NCBI GenBank assembly: GCA_965224275.1
Contig: CBDCYR010000002.1
Coordinates: forward strand, 310,001 to 374,000
DNA length: 64,000 nt
Direction: 5' to 3'
Source: CAUZWH01 sp965224275
Lineage (GTDB): Bacteria > Pseudomonadota > Alphaproteobacteria > SHVV01
The notes beneath the pieces are model-generated. The model had not been told where the DNA came from. It did no database searches and was given only the letters and a program-made list of their open reading frames with translations. Of the stretch, positions 34,880 to 44,388 are shown in pieces. A program made the position numbers and the translations under genes. Position 1 is the stretch's first letter. Each line of letters opens with the position of its first letter.

Positions 34880-36273
34880 GGTTGTGTCTCGAAAGTGGTG
34901 GAAATTGGTTTTGGCGCCTCTCCGAGCGGGTTGAGTTTTGCGGCGGTCAGGCCGCGCGGTCAAGGGTTTCGTCGGCGATTAGCTGATCGAGGGTTTCCCA
35001 TCCATCGACTTTGCGCATCTGGATTTGGCCGGAAGCGAGGAGCGCCCAGAGGAGCATCGGCACTGTTTCGGGACACGGCAGCACGGTCTGTGTTTTGATC
35101 CGGCGCTTGAACTCCTCGTTGAGACGCTCAATGGCGTTGGTCGTTCGGGCTGATTTCCATTGGCTCTTGGACAGGCGCGTGAAGGTAAAGAGCTTGTCGC
35201 CCGCTTCTGCGAGGCTGTCCGCGACGGCCCTGCATTTCAGCCGCCACTTGCGGACAAACGCCTTGCGGCGGGTTTCCACCTCGGAGGCAGTGTCGGCATA
35301 GATCATATCGCGGTAATCTTCGCTCAGCTCGTCATGCATGTGTTTGGGAGCATGACCCAGAAGGTTGCGGTGCTTGTGCACGGTGCAGCGTTGAACGGGA
35401 AGGTCATCGCCCCAAAGCGCCGACAGAGCCGCCTCCAGTCCCGGCGCGCCATCGACGATGACAAACCCGGGCCGTTTCAGTCCACGCGCATCAAGGTCGT
35501 CGAGGAACTGGCGCCACGCCGCCTGGCTTTCTCCGCCCATATTCCCGATCGAAAGCAAGACCTTCTGGCCATCCCGGCGCACCCCTATAGCCGCGAGAAC
35601 CGAGATGTTGGTGGCCTTGCGATCCAGTCGGGTCTTGATCACAGTGCCGTCAAGGATCAGCCGAACGATATCCTCATCCGCGAGGCCACGGCTGCACCAG
35701 GCGTCCCAATCGACCTTCACCTTGCGCCACGCCCGGCTCACAACGTCCTTGCTCACAGCACCCCCGAAGAGCCCGAACAGCGCGCGTTTCACCCGCCGCG
35801 TGTTGGTTCCGGACAGATACACCGAAGCGATCAGCGCCTCGGCCTTTCTGGTCAGCCGCTGGTAGCGCGGCAGCGCCCGCGAACGCCATTCCGACGCCCG
35901 ACCGTCTTCCTCAACGATCCGTGCACGCGGCACGCTCACCCTCTCGGTCCCGAATGTCCCCGTCAGTTGCCGCTCCCGGTGCCCGTTCCGATACCCTTGC
36001 CGAAGCGCGTCCTCTCGACCGTATCGGCAGCGCCCGAGAAACTGCGCAAGTTCCTCCTCAAAAACGGCCTCGATCGTGGATCTGATGTTCTCCCGCAGCC
36101 GGTCCTCGAGCGGATCATAGCCGGCGTCATTGGCCAGTAGCGAAAGCGCGGAAGTCTCGGTAGTGTTCTTCATGGCGTGATCTCCTTGGCGGTGCTAGCC
36201 GCCGGTTGGGTGGTTGTCTTGTCACCCGGAGATTACGCCATCCTCAAATTTCCACCACTTTCGAGACACAGCC
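34880..36273 (-). mobile_element. IS256-family insertion sequence, 1394 bp
   Basis: Ends are near-perfect inverted repeats of about 27 bases beginning GG(T/C)TGTGTCTCGAAAGTGG (34880 rightward, 36273 leftward). An 8-bp target duplication flanks them: CCCGAGTA (34872-34879) and GCCGAGTA (36274-36281), differing at one base. A single transposase gene fills the inside. The one-base difference suggests the insertion is slightly older than the IS5 copies. Confidence 0.92.
34947..36173 (-). CDS. IS256-family transposase
   Basis: A 408-residue Mutator-type DDE transposase: the N-terminal helical domain (LLANDAGYDPLEDRLRENIR), zinc-free DNA-binding part RQGYRNGHRERQL, first Asp in LILDGTVIKT, second Asp in GFVIVDGAPGLEAALSALW, Cys/His residues in PVQRCTVHKHRNLLGH, and catalytic Glu in RTTNAIERLNEEFKRRIK. 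Full length and apparently intact. Confidence 0.95.
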   Translation of the reverse strand: MKNTTETSALSLLANDAGYDPLEDRLRENIRSTIEAVFEEELAQFLGRCRYGREDALRQGYRNGHRERQLTGTFGTERVSVPRARIVEEDGRASEWRSRALPRYQRLTRKAEALIASVYLSGTNTRRVKRALFGLFGGAVSKDVVSRAWRKVKVDWDAWCSRGLADEDIVRLILDGTVIKTRLDRKATNISVLAAIGVRRDGQKVLLSIGNMGGESQAAWRQFLDDLDARGLKRPGFVIVDGAPGLEAALSALWGDDLPVQRCTVHKHRNLLGHAPKHMHDELSEDYRDMIYADTASEVETRRKAFVRKWRLKCRAVADSLAEAGDKLFTFTRLSKSQWKSARTTNAIERLNEEFKRRIKTQTVLPCPETVPMLLWALLASGQIQMRKVDGWETLDQLIADETLDRAA

Positions 36274-37884
36274 GCCGAGTACCTGCCAGAACACAATATT
36301 GAACGGCGCTGGCTGCACGTGGACGGCTTTGCCCTGAAATTGCGGATGCGCTTCGGCCCGGGCACGCACGATCAAGTGTCCGGTTACGCCGATGCCGAGA
36401 TAGAGAACGCCCAACGCCAACAGAATTCTATTTGCGCGGACGCCCGCGGCAACGCGGCGCCGAAGTGCCCATACTGTGATAATGCCAGCGAGCAGGAGGC
36501 TAGTGAAAACCGGATCGATGATGAACACCGACGGCAACGCCACGGGCGAGCCGATCTGCAACGGCCAAAAGAGTTGCGTCCCGTAGGTGGTAAGCGCATC
36601 GAGCAGACTATGCGTGACCAGGCACAGCCAACTTGTCAGCAACAGCAACCGCCAGTGTGCCCGCGCGTCGCGCACCAATCGCGCAATCGCATAGGCCGCG
36701 ATCGGCGCCACCACGGTTTGCACCAGAACCGAATGGGAAAAGCCCCGATGATGCGTCATCGTATCGATCGCGTTGCCCATCGGGATGAAGGCGTCGAGAT
36801 CCGGCAACGTGCCCAGCACACCGCCGATCAACAGCGCCCGTGCACCGAGACGCGGGCCGATCGTTGCACTGGCAACGCTGGCGCCGAGAAGAAACTGGGT
36901 TGCTGAATCCATTGGGTTGTATGTCCGAGCGACGATTGGCGCTGCTCGCCGCTCAAGCTATCCTTGTCTCATCATGAATGGGAGTTCAAATCCTCAGATT
37001 CCAGGTGCCCGGCCTGCCGAAGATGGTGCTGGAGGTTCGGCCGATCCGCAGGTCTCCAACCAACCGCCGCGCTTATCCGTCGACGATCAGCCCAGCCCCG
37101 AGCACGACTATACGGGCGATCGGCATCGCGCCGACGATGCCGCCTGCGGCTTTGTTATTGAAGACGATTTCCAGCGTTTCAACGGCTGCAACGACACCTT
37201 TGCCCGCGCCCAATGGGACACGCGCGTTCGTACGGACAAGGCGATCCAGTGGTTCAAGTCGATGTTCACCAACGGGCTGGGCGTGCGCGATGTCGAGGGC
37301 TATCGCGCTAAGGATTTTGCAATCCGCAATGCCGCCTGGGTCGGTGCCAATCTGCTAATTGAGCGCAACCTCACCAATGAGCGGCATGACGGCTTTCTTG
37401 ACGACCTTGGCGCCTATGCCCCGGCGGCAACCAACAAGGTCGCAATCGAGGACGAGAGCGAGGCAGCGGCTGAGCTCAAACAGGTCGCGCGGTTATTCGG
37501 CGCGGATTTGATCGGCATCACCGATACCGACCTGCGCTGGCACTACACCAAGCGCTTTAACGCCAAAACCATGTCGGAGAAGGAGAACGTCGACTACCAA
37601 GATCTGCCCACCTGCATCGTCATCGGCATCGAAATGCCGGGCAAAGTGATCCAGACCATGCCCTCGGCTTTGGCCGGAACCGCTGCCGGGTTCGGCTATT
37701 CCAAGGACGGACTGACCCTGATGACGATCGCCCAGTTCATCCGCAACTTGGGCTACCAAGCCGTTGCGACCCTTAACGACACCGCGCAATGCGTGCCCTA
37801 TGCGATCCAGGCCGGGCTCGGTGAATACGGACGCCACGGTCTTGTCATCACCAAGCAATACGGGCCGCGGCTGCGGTTCGGTAA

Positions 37885-38816
37885 GAGTCCGACTCGAAAC
37901 TCTATGTTTGATAACAGTACCTTGCGAGCCGCCTTGTGAGGAGTCGGATGTTGGCGACAAGAATCCATGCCTGTGCGGAGGCGATTGATTTCTCCCAATC
38001 CTTGGCCAGTCGACGGCATCGGTTGAGCCAGGCGAAGGTCCTCTCGACGACCCATCGTCTGGGCAGGAGCTCGAAGCCCTGGGCGGTGTCTGAGCGCTTG
38101 ATGATCTCGAGCTTCCAGCGGCCGATGTCCTCAAGGGCGCCCTCGAGTTTCGGTCCCGCGTAGGCGGCGTCGGCGAAGAGGTGACGCAGCCGGGGGAAGC
38201 GATGACGGATCGATTTGAGGACCTCGGGCGCGCCGTCGCGGTCCTGGATATCGGCTGCGTGCACGATCAGGCCGACCAGCAGGCCGAGTGTATCGGTGAC
38301 GATGTGACGCTTGCGGCCCTTGATCTTCTTGCCCGCGTCATAGCCCCGAACACCACCGCTTTCCGTGGTTTTCACGCTCTGGCTGTCGATCACCCCGGCG
38401 CTCGGGCCGGCCTCGCGTCCTTCCAGCTCCCGGGCCGCCATGACCAGGTGATGGTTGATGCTCTCCAGCAGGCCGTTGGAGCGCCAGTCGTAGAAATAGC
38501 GCTGGACCGTGGAAGGCGGAGGGAAGTCGTTCGGCAACATCGCCCACTGGCAGCCCGTCGAGGCCATGTACATGACCGCATCCATGACATGGCGCAGGTC
38601 CGTCGTCCTCGGCCGGCCGATCTTCTTGCGCGGCGGCATGAGCGGCGCGATCAACGCCCACTCTCGATCCGTCAGGTCGCTTGCGTAGCGCCCGCCACGG
38701 CGCTCATAATTCGGGCGAGTGATTTCGGTCCACATGTTGTGCCTCCTCGTTTGCTTTGACACAACCGAGTAAGCCACAACCGACTGAAATCACTCAACTA
38801 GTTTCGGGTTGGCCTC
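37885..38816 (-). mobile_element. IS5-family (IS1031-group) insertion sequence, copy 2
   Basis: 932 bp with the same inverted ends as the other copies and TAA target duplications (37882-37884, 38817-38819). It sits inside the dehalogenase-like gene, antisense to it. Sequence appears identical to copy 3. Confidence 0.95.
37902..38735 (-). CDS. IS5-family transposase (copy 2)
   Basis: 277 residues from the ATG after AGGAGG, with intact DDE motifs (VIDSQSVKT, LFADAAYAG, VERTFAWLNRCRRL). This is the canonical form that differs from copy 1 by one residue (Phe instead of Leu after ERT). Two short frames on the opposite strand are coincidental. Confidence 0.95.
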   Translation of the reverse strand: MWTEITRPNYERRGGRYASDLTDREWALIAPLMPPRKKIGRPRTTDLRHVMDAVMYMASTGCQWAMLPNDFPPPSTVQRYFYDWRSNGLLESINHHLVMAARELEGREAGPSAGVIDSQSVKTTESGGVRGYDAGKKIKGRKRHIVTDTLGLLVGLIVHAADIQDRDGAPEVLKSIRHRFPRLRHLFADAAYAGPKLEGALEDIGRWKLEIIKRSDTAQGFELLPRRWVVERTFAWLNRCRRLAKDWEKSIASAQAWILVANIRLLTRRLARYCYQT

Positions 38817-39266
38817 TAAGATCTTCACTGATATGCTGCTGGCACGCGATGGTCCCGTGCGCTTCGGCGTGTGCGAGTTCTGCGAAGTCTGTCGCAAATG
38901 CGCCGACGCGTGCCCACCTCAGGCTATCCCACACGGCGAACCGGATGGCGCGTTTCACAACCAATCCAACTTCGTCGGCATCAAGAAGTGGAATGTCGAC
39001 GGCGAGAAATGTTTCAAATTCTGGGCCAATCAGGGCACCGAGTGCGGAATTTGCATTCGCGTCTGCCCCTACAACAAACTGCCCGAATCCGCCGCCGGCC
39101 GGATCTATTTCCGACTTTGGGTCGCGATCGCGGCAACGCCACTTCGGCGTTTGCGTTATGGCTCGACAATGCGATGGGCTTTGGCAGACGTTTTCGCCCC
39201 GACTGGTGGTGGAAGAACCGGCCGGGCTGGTGACCCGACGGAGACAGCTCGTGAAGGAGTAGCGGC

Positions 39267-40844
39267 ATGCAGACCATGTACGACCTGGTGTGGATGCAGG
39301 CAGAGCGATCGCCCGACGCCATCGCCATGGTTGATGATCGGACCGATCGCAACCTCAGCTATCGCGGGCTGATCGACGAGATCGACGCAATCGCCGCCGG
39401 ATTCGCGGAGCTCGGCATTACCGCGGGGTCGAAGGTTGCCACCTGCCTGCCCAACGTGTGGGAGCACGGCCTCGTGGTGCTCGCTTTGCAGCGCCTGAAC
39501 GCAGTCCCCGCAATGGTTAATCCACGACTGAAGCCGGCAGATATTGCACAACTCGTCGAGTCCGGTGGGTTCGCCGGCGCGGTGATCCTGTCTGACCCCG
39601 AGCTCGCGGCGGTCGTGCCTGCAGACGCACCGCTGCTTGCTGTTGGCGGTGAGGCTGGCGTCGCCCGTGATTTCACCGATTGCCGAGCTGATCCGGCCAA
39701 GCTTCCGCCGGTCCCAATCCCGGCGCCGGACGAAACCTCCGCCATTTTCTATACCTCTGGCACAACCGGTCTGCCCAAGGGCGTCTTGATTCCGCACGGC
39801 GCGACCGAGCATCGGGTGGTGTGGTTATCGACCCAAGCGGGCCTGCGCCATGGCGGCGAGCTTCGAACCCTCGGCTTCATGCCGATCGCTCATTGCATCG
39901 GCTTCTACGGCATGTTCCTGGTAACTCTGGCCTATGGTGGAACCTACTACGTGATCTCGGCGTTTGACCCAGCCCACGCCGTCGACATGATCGCCAAGCA
40001 CGAAATCACCTACCTGTTTGCCGCTCCAACGCTCTTTTACGCACTAACGAAAGCGCCAAACTACACGCCCGAGAAAATGCACTCGCTGGAGCTGTGCCTC
40101 TATGGCGGCACCGCGATCGATCCCGACCTGATCGGCCACATGGCAGATTGTTGGGAGAATACCACTGTGCGCCACATCTATGGCACCACCGAAACCATGT
40201 GCTCCGGCTACAACCCCAATCCGGTCGGCGACCATGCTGCTTTGCGGCCGGGTTACTACACGCGCCTGCGCTACATCGCGCTCGGCGGTGGGCCGGACGA
40301 TATCATCGGTGCCGGGGACGAAGGCGAACTCATTGTGGACGCGAGCTCCGACGCCATCTTCTCCGAATATCTCAATCAGCCCGACGCCACGGCCGAAAAG
40401 ATCCGTAACGGGTGGTATTACACGGGCGACGTAATCACAGTCGACGAGCGCGGTTATTTCACCCTGCACGGCCGGGTCGACGATATGATTCGCTCCGGCG
40501 GAGAGAGTATTCACCCCGATGAAGTGGAGGCCGTTCTGCGGACGCATGGCAGTGTCGCCGACTGTGCCGTGGTCGGCATTGCCGATCCAAAATGGGGCCA
40601 GATGGTGGTCGGCTGTGTTGTCACGCAAGGTGATCGGATAGAAATAGAGACGCCCGCAGCGGCAGCGGTACTCGACGCATTTTTTAAGGAAAGTGCGCTG
40701 GCCGGCTTCAAGCGTCCCCGCGGCTACATCTTCGTCGATGAGATTCCGCGCAACCCCGGCAATGGAAACGTCCTACGCCGATTGCTGCGCGATTCGGCAG
40801 TCTCGGCTCGCGCAAGCCAAAACGGATTTCACATGATTGATTGA
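39267..40844 (+). CDS. AMP-dependent acyl-CoA ligase
   Basis: 525 residues from an ATG 5 bases after AAGGAGTAG. Adenylation motif IFYTSGTTGLPKGVL, then YGTTETMCSGYNP, GWYYTGDVITVDERGYFTLHGR, DDMIRSGGESIHPDEVE and a C-terminal region ending NPGNGNVLRRLLRD. The usual catalytic lysine position (GK) reads GN (PGNGNVL), so whether the adenylating lysine is present is unclear. Short- or medium-chain or aromatic acid CoA ligases are the nearest types. It directly follows the broken dehalogenase-like gene, probably the same operon. Confidence 0.85.
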   Translation: MQTMYDLVWMQAERSPDAIAMVDDRTDRNLSYRGLIDEIDAIAAGFAELGITAGSKVATCLPNVWEHGLVVLALQRLNAVPAMVNPRLKPADIAQLVESGGFAGAVILSDPELAAVVPADAPLLAVGGEAGVARDFTDCRADPAKLPPVPIPAPDETSAIFYTSGTTGLPKGVLIPHGATEHRVVWLSTQAGLRHGGELRTLGFMPIAHCIGFYGMFLVTLAYGGTYYVISAFDPAHAVDMIAKHEITYLFAAPTLFYALTKAPNYTPEKMHSLELCLYGGTAIDPDLIGHMADCWENTTVRHIYGTTETMCSGYNPNPVGDHAALRPGYYTRLRYIALGGGPDDIIGAGDEGELIVDASSDAIFSEYLNQPDATAEKIRNGWYYTGDVITVDERGYFTLHGRVDDMIRSGGESIHPDEVEAVLRTHGSVADCAVVGIADPKWGQMVVGCVVTQGDRIEIETPAAAAVLDAFFKESALAGFKRPRGYIFVDEIPRNPGNGNVLRRLLRDSAVSARASQNGFHMID

Positions 40845-40881
40845 TGAATGGGGCGCGTTCGTAAACACGCACCAGCGGCGA

Positions 40882-41322
40882 TTAAACGTGAAGCTCTTCC
40901 CAGACCTGATCCGGCTCAAGATCGAGGACGTTGCAGAGCTCAACAAAAATCTCATGTTCTTCGTCCGAGATCTCGTGGTCTGCCGCGATGATGAGGTAAG
41001 AGACCCGCATCAACGTCCGCGACTGCTTATGATCTCCGGCAAAGCGCCGAATTTTGTTGTGGAGAATTTCTTTCGCGTCCTCTTCGTCGTCAAGCAGGGC
41101 GTCGGTGTATTCGCCCAAGATCGCAACCGCCTTAAGTGCATTGAAATGCTTCAGCGCCGGCTCATCCTTGAGTGCCCGATCAACGCTGATCCTCTCGACA
41201 AACTGGATTTCGCCGTCTGCGAGGACCGACAACGCACACACTGCCATCGCGGCCTTGAGGAAGGCCTTGTTCTGATAGCGCAGGACTTCGCCGGTAAGTT
41301 TGCCGAGAAGGGATTTTTTCAT
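40882..41322 (-). CDS. TerB-like protein
   Basis: A 146-residue helical protein matching the TerB/DjlA-N-like fold: AFLKAAMAVCALSVLADGEIQFVERISVD, then LMRVSYLIIAADHEISDEEHEIFVELCNVLDL. The acidic ADGE and ADHEISDEE loops are the conserved metal-binding motifs. It lacks a J domain. TerB proteins are linked to tellurite or phage resistance and membrane stress, but a lone copy like this has no assigned role. Confidence 0.82.
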   Translation of the reverse strand: MKKSLLGKLTGEVLRYQNKAFLKAAMAVCALSVLADGEIQFVERISVDRALKDEPALKHFNALKAVAILGEYTDALLDDEEDAKEILHNKIRRFAGDHKQSRTLMRVSYLIIAADHEISDEEHEIFVELCNVLDLEPDQVWEELHV

Positions 41323-41485
41323 CCCACAAAAAGATCAGATTCCGAGCAAAAAGAAAAGCCCGGGTGGTCAGGCAATCAAACGGCCGAGCCCCGGTCTATG
41401 TCTCGATTCTGCGCCGGCCGATGGTTGTTCGAACGCTTAACCCGGAATCGGGCGGCAGGGCATGATTTGGGCGAGAAGTGCGGTG

Positions 41486-41863
41486 CTATTCAGCCTCCAA
41501 TCCAAAATTCTCGATGACACTTGGATCGATCACACCCGAATGCAGCGCCAGTAACACGAGACGCGCATCCAGCCCATCTTCGGTGCCAAGCGCAACGACG
41601 ACCCGGGCCTCGACCGCGTTGGCGAGCGTGGCATCGTTGACGGCCTCGAAGTCGCTTCGACCGAGGATACAGTACGCCAATAGGAGTGAGGCATGGGCCG
41701 AGGCAGCCTCGGTGACCGGACCGATCTCCTTGAGCAGCTTTAGTGCTGTCAGCTTTACCGGCTCGGGCACCAGCGCCGGATGAAGACCCGCGTCACGCAG
41801 CTCGCGGTCGAACTGCTGCAGTTCGCGCGAGCGCCCAAACATGCTGAACATGCCAGCGAACAT
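41486..41863 (-). CDS. small conserved protein of unknown function
   Basis: 125 residues, helical, with an acidic C-terminus (GVIDPSVIENFGLEAE). The central LLLAYCILGRSDFEAVNDATLANAVEARVVVALG is the best-conserved-looking part. No signal peptide or membrane helix. It lies between the TerB-like gene and the ABC-F gene on the same strand. Function not recognised. Confidence 0.6.
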   Translation of the reverse strand: MFAGMFSMFGRSRELQQFDRELRDAGLHPALVPEPVKLTALKLLKEIGPVTEAASAHASLLLAYCILGRSDFEAVNDATLANAVEARVVVALGTEDGLDARLVLLALHSGVIDPSVIENFGLEAE

Positions 41864-41904
41864 GGTATCAGCTTGATCCTGACGGTCGCCCGTTGGCTGT
41901 ATCG

Positions 41905-43809
41905 CTAGGCGACGCCAATTCTAGCGGCACTTTCCAACTCCTCCTGGCCTGCGATCCAAGCGGCTTCGGCGGCTTCGAGATCGCGCTGGAGCCAGCCAAT
42001 TTTCTGTTGCAGTCGTTTCGACTCCTCCGGCTGCTCGCGATAGAGATCGGGATCGGCGAGTTTCTCGAGTATTTCCTGCTTCTCAAGAGTCAGCCGGTCG
42101 ACCAGTGCTTCGGCCTTCCTGACCTTGTTGGTGAGCGCCGAGGCGTCCCGGCGCCGCTCGGCCGACTCGCGACGCTTCTCCTTTTTACTTGTCGTTACCC
42201 GACTAGGTGTTGGCATGGCCTCGGTGCGGGACGATTCATCGGGACGAGACTTGCGCTCGAGCGTCAGGGCCCGATAGTCCGCCATATCGCCCTCAAACGG
42301 CGCCACCCGAGCTCCGCTTACAAGCCAGAATCGATCGACAGTTAGTGCAATCAGGTGGGGGTCATGGCTGACGATCACCACCGCCCCATCGAACTCGTTG
42401 ATCGCCTCAACCAGGGCATCGCGCGATGCCATGTCGAGATGGTTGGTCGGTTCATCCAATAGCAACACATGCGGTTCGCTGGCCGCGATTTGCGCGAACA
42501 CCAGACGCGCCCGCTCTCCCCCGGACAACGACCCGATACGGCCCAAAGCCATGTCATTGGTAAATCCAAAACGGCCCAGATAGGTGCGCATTTTCTCCGG
42601 GGTATCGTCGGAGCGCAGCCGGCCCAGCGACTCAATCGGGCTCGCCGATGGATCGAGCCGTTCAGTGAGTTGTTGGGAAAAATAGCCGACCCGAAGCCTT
42701 GGCGACTTCACAACCTCGCCCGCCATTGGCTCGAGCATGCCAGCCAGCAACTTGATAAACGTGGTCTTGCCGTTTCCGTTTGCACCGAGCAATGCGATGC
42801 GGTCATCGCTGTCTAAACGCAACGAGATGTTTGAGAGAACCGGCGTGTCGTCGTAGCCCACGTCGACCCGATAGAGGTTGTAGAGAGGCGGCGCCAACAC
42901 GGCGACCTTGGGAAAATGGAAGTTGGGCGCTCGCTCACTGGATATTGCGATGGGCGGCGCCAGACGCGCCAACATTTTGATCCGCGATTGTGCCTGTTTG
43001 GCCTTCGTGGCCTGGGCGCGAAATCGATCGACGAATTTCTTCATATGGGCACGCTGGGCTTCCTGCTTGACACGCAGTTTGCCGTCGAGTTCCAACCGCA
43101 TTCGGCGATTCGCCTCAAATCGGTCGTAATTGCCTTGGTAACGGATCAGCTTGGTGTTTTCGAGGTGAAGAATTTCTCCGACCGCCCGATTGAGAAGGTC
43201 GCGATCGTGGCTAATAATCACGACCGTCCCTTCGTAGCGCGCTATGTAGTCCTCCAGCCATAGTGTCGCTTCGAGGTCGAGATGGTTGGTCGGCTCGTCC
43301 AGTAGCAACAAATCGGGCGCGGTAAACAGCATCGAGGCCAGCGCCACGCGCATACGCCAGCCACCCGAAAACGAGGCGCACCTGCGCTGTTGCGCGGCTT
43401 CGTCGAAGCCCAAGCCGGCTAGAATACGTGCCGCGCGGGCCGTTGCAGAGTACGCCTGACACCGGGCTAGAAGGTCATGGATCTCAGCGATCCGTGCTGG
43501 ATCGGTGGCCGTTTCCGCCTCCTGCCACAAGCTCGCCAATTCCGTATCCGCACCAATCACGGTATCGATCAGGCTGTCGCGACCGTTGGGGGCGTCTTGA
43601 GACGTAATCCCCACACGCCAGTGTGGTGGCACCGAGATGCGCCCGCCGTCGCTGTCAGCCACGCCGGTAATCAGACCAAACAATGTCGTCTTACCGGCAC
43701 CGTTGCGGCCGACAATCCCCACCTTGTGGCCGGCGTTAACGACGGCGTTTACATCGTCGAAAAGAAGTCGGCCCGCGATGCGGTAAGTGAGGTTTTCAAT
43801 CTTTAGCAA
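41905..43809 (-). CDS. ABC-F family ATPase (second copy)
   Basis: About 634 residues from a TTG at 43809, 8 bases after GGCGGAG; longer frames lack a ribosome site. Two cassettes: GRNGAGKTT / FSGGWRMR / LLLDEPTNHLD, and GANGNGKTT / LSGGERAR / LLLDEPTNHLD. The long inter-domain linker (MRLELDGKLRVKQEAQRAHMKKFVDRFR) and the coiled C-terminus rich in KRRESAERRRDAS and LTLEKQEILEKLADPD place it with EttA/YheS/Uup types. Likely a ribosome-associated factor. Confidence 0.9.
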   Translation of the reverse strand: MLKIENLTYRIAGRLLFDDVNAVVNAGHKVGIVGRNGAGKTTLFGLITGVADSDGGRISVPPHWRVGITSQDAPNGRDSLIDTVIGADTELASLWQEAETATDPARIAEIHDLLARCQAYSATARAARILAGLGFDEAAQQRRCASFSGGWRMRVALASMLFTAPDLLLLDEPTNHLDLEATLWLEDYIARYEGTVVIISHDRDLLNRAVGEILHLENTKLIRYQGNYDRFEANRRMRLELDGKLRVKQEAQRAHMKKFVDRFRAQATKAKQAQSRIKMLARLAPPIAISSERAPNFHFPKVAVLAPPLYNLYRVDVGYDDTPVLSNISLRLDSDDRIALLGANGNGKTTFIKLLAGMLEPMAGEVVKSPRLRVGYFSQQLTERLDPSASPIESLGRLRSDDTPEKMRTYLGRFGFTNDMALGRIGSLSGGERARLVFAQIAASEPHVLLLDEPTNHLDMASRDALVEAINEFDGAVVIVSHDPHLIALTVDRFWLVSGARVAPFEGDMADYRALTLERKSRPDESSRTEAMPTPSRVTTSKKEKRRESAERRRDASALTNKVRKAEALVDRLTLEKQEILEKLADPDLYREQPEESKRLQQKIGWLQRDLEAAEAAWIAGQEELESAARIGVA

Positions 43810-44000
43810 GGCAATGACTCCGCCCGCGGGCGTCTGGGGATGGCGAGTTTGCAAAACTTGGTGGGCGTAGATAGCCGAAACAACGACCCACCGCAAAAGC
43901 TAACCGCCGATTGCAGCCGACTCAGCCACCCCACGGCCCGTCAATTCTCGCGCAGCAATATCGGACTGGGATCCAGCACACGTGATATGGGATGTCTGGG

Positions 44001-44351
44001 ATGACCGATGACCCTCGTCTCAAAACCAAAACCTGGGTGCAAGCTGGGATCCGCCGCGGCGATGTCGAAGGCGTGACGGTCGTGGTCGTGCGCAGCGGAG
44101 ACCCCGATGCCGGCAGCGTTTTGGTGAAACTCAACCGTTTCGAGAACGGCTGTGTCGTCTTCAGCCAGACCTATGACAATGACGGTAGGCGCGCTTGGAT
44201 TGCAGCCACCGGCAGCGACCCTGTCGACGAAAATGCCGCCGACGCCTACGTCACTCGCACGATCGAGTTCGACCCTGATCTCTGGGTGTTGGAGGTCGAA
44301 GACCGCGATGGTCGCCTCCCCTTCGATATCAACCTGCTTTTGACCGATTAG
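44001..44351 (+). CDS. DUF1491 family protein
   Basis: 116 residues from ATG 44001. The sequence RLKTKTWVQAGIRRGDVEGVTVVVVRSGDPDAGSVLVKLNR matches the DUF1491 family, small alphaproteobacterial proteins of unknown function. The C-terminal FDPDLWVLEVEDRDGRLPFD is also typical. It is divergent from the ABC-F gene and converges with degP. Confidence 0.85.
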   Translation: MTDDPRLKTKTWVQAGIRRGDVEGVTVVVVRSGDPDAGSVLVKLNRFENGCVVFSQTYDNDGRRAWIAATGSDPVDENAADAYVTRTIEFDPDLWVLEVEDRDGRLPFDINLLLTD

Positions 44352-44388
44352 GCGGTCGGCGTGCACCAGCCGCGACGCAGGTGGGCGC

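Larger units (their letters stand above)
34503..36912 (-). pseudogene. YdjM-type membrane metal-dependent hydrolase gene interrupted by IS256-family element
   Basis: The 5' part (36912 down to 36274) encodes several membrane helices. The N-terminus is MDSATQFLLGASVASATIG, followed by the conserved TLPDLDAFIP, MTHHRGFSHSV and LLTSWLCLVTHSLLDALTTYG motifs of the YdjM/DUF457 family. It ends FNIVFWQVLG at the IS. The 3' part resumes on the far side with VDADTYVTGLTSL and ends at 34503. Removing the IS and one 8-bp duplication restores one frame. The family is membrane-bound, with metal-ligand His/Asp clusters; its role is poorly defined. Confidence 0.85.
36974..39233 (+). pseudogene. reductive-dehalogenase/QueG-related Fe-S protein gene, IS-interrupted and frameshifted
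   Basis: The 5' part (from about 36974) ends YGPRLRFGK at the IS. The 3' part resumes KIFTDMLLARDGPVRFG from 38820. It carries two ferredoxin clusters, CEFCEVCRKCADACP and CGICIRVCPYNK, plus the cobalamin-type N-domain (DLIGITDTDLRWHY). After about 39150 the family-like ending (FALWLDNAMGFGRR, stop 39231-39233) lies in another frame, implying a 1-base deletion. Two independent lesions suggest a dead gene. The start is weak: no clear ribosome site. Confidence 0.8.

Noticed and set aside
35160..36140. 326-residue plus-strand frame inside the IS256 element
   Set aside because: Antisense shadow of the transposase in GC-rich sequence.
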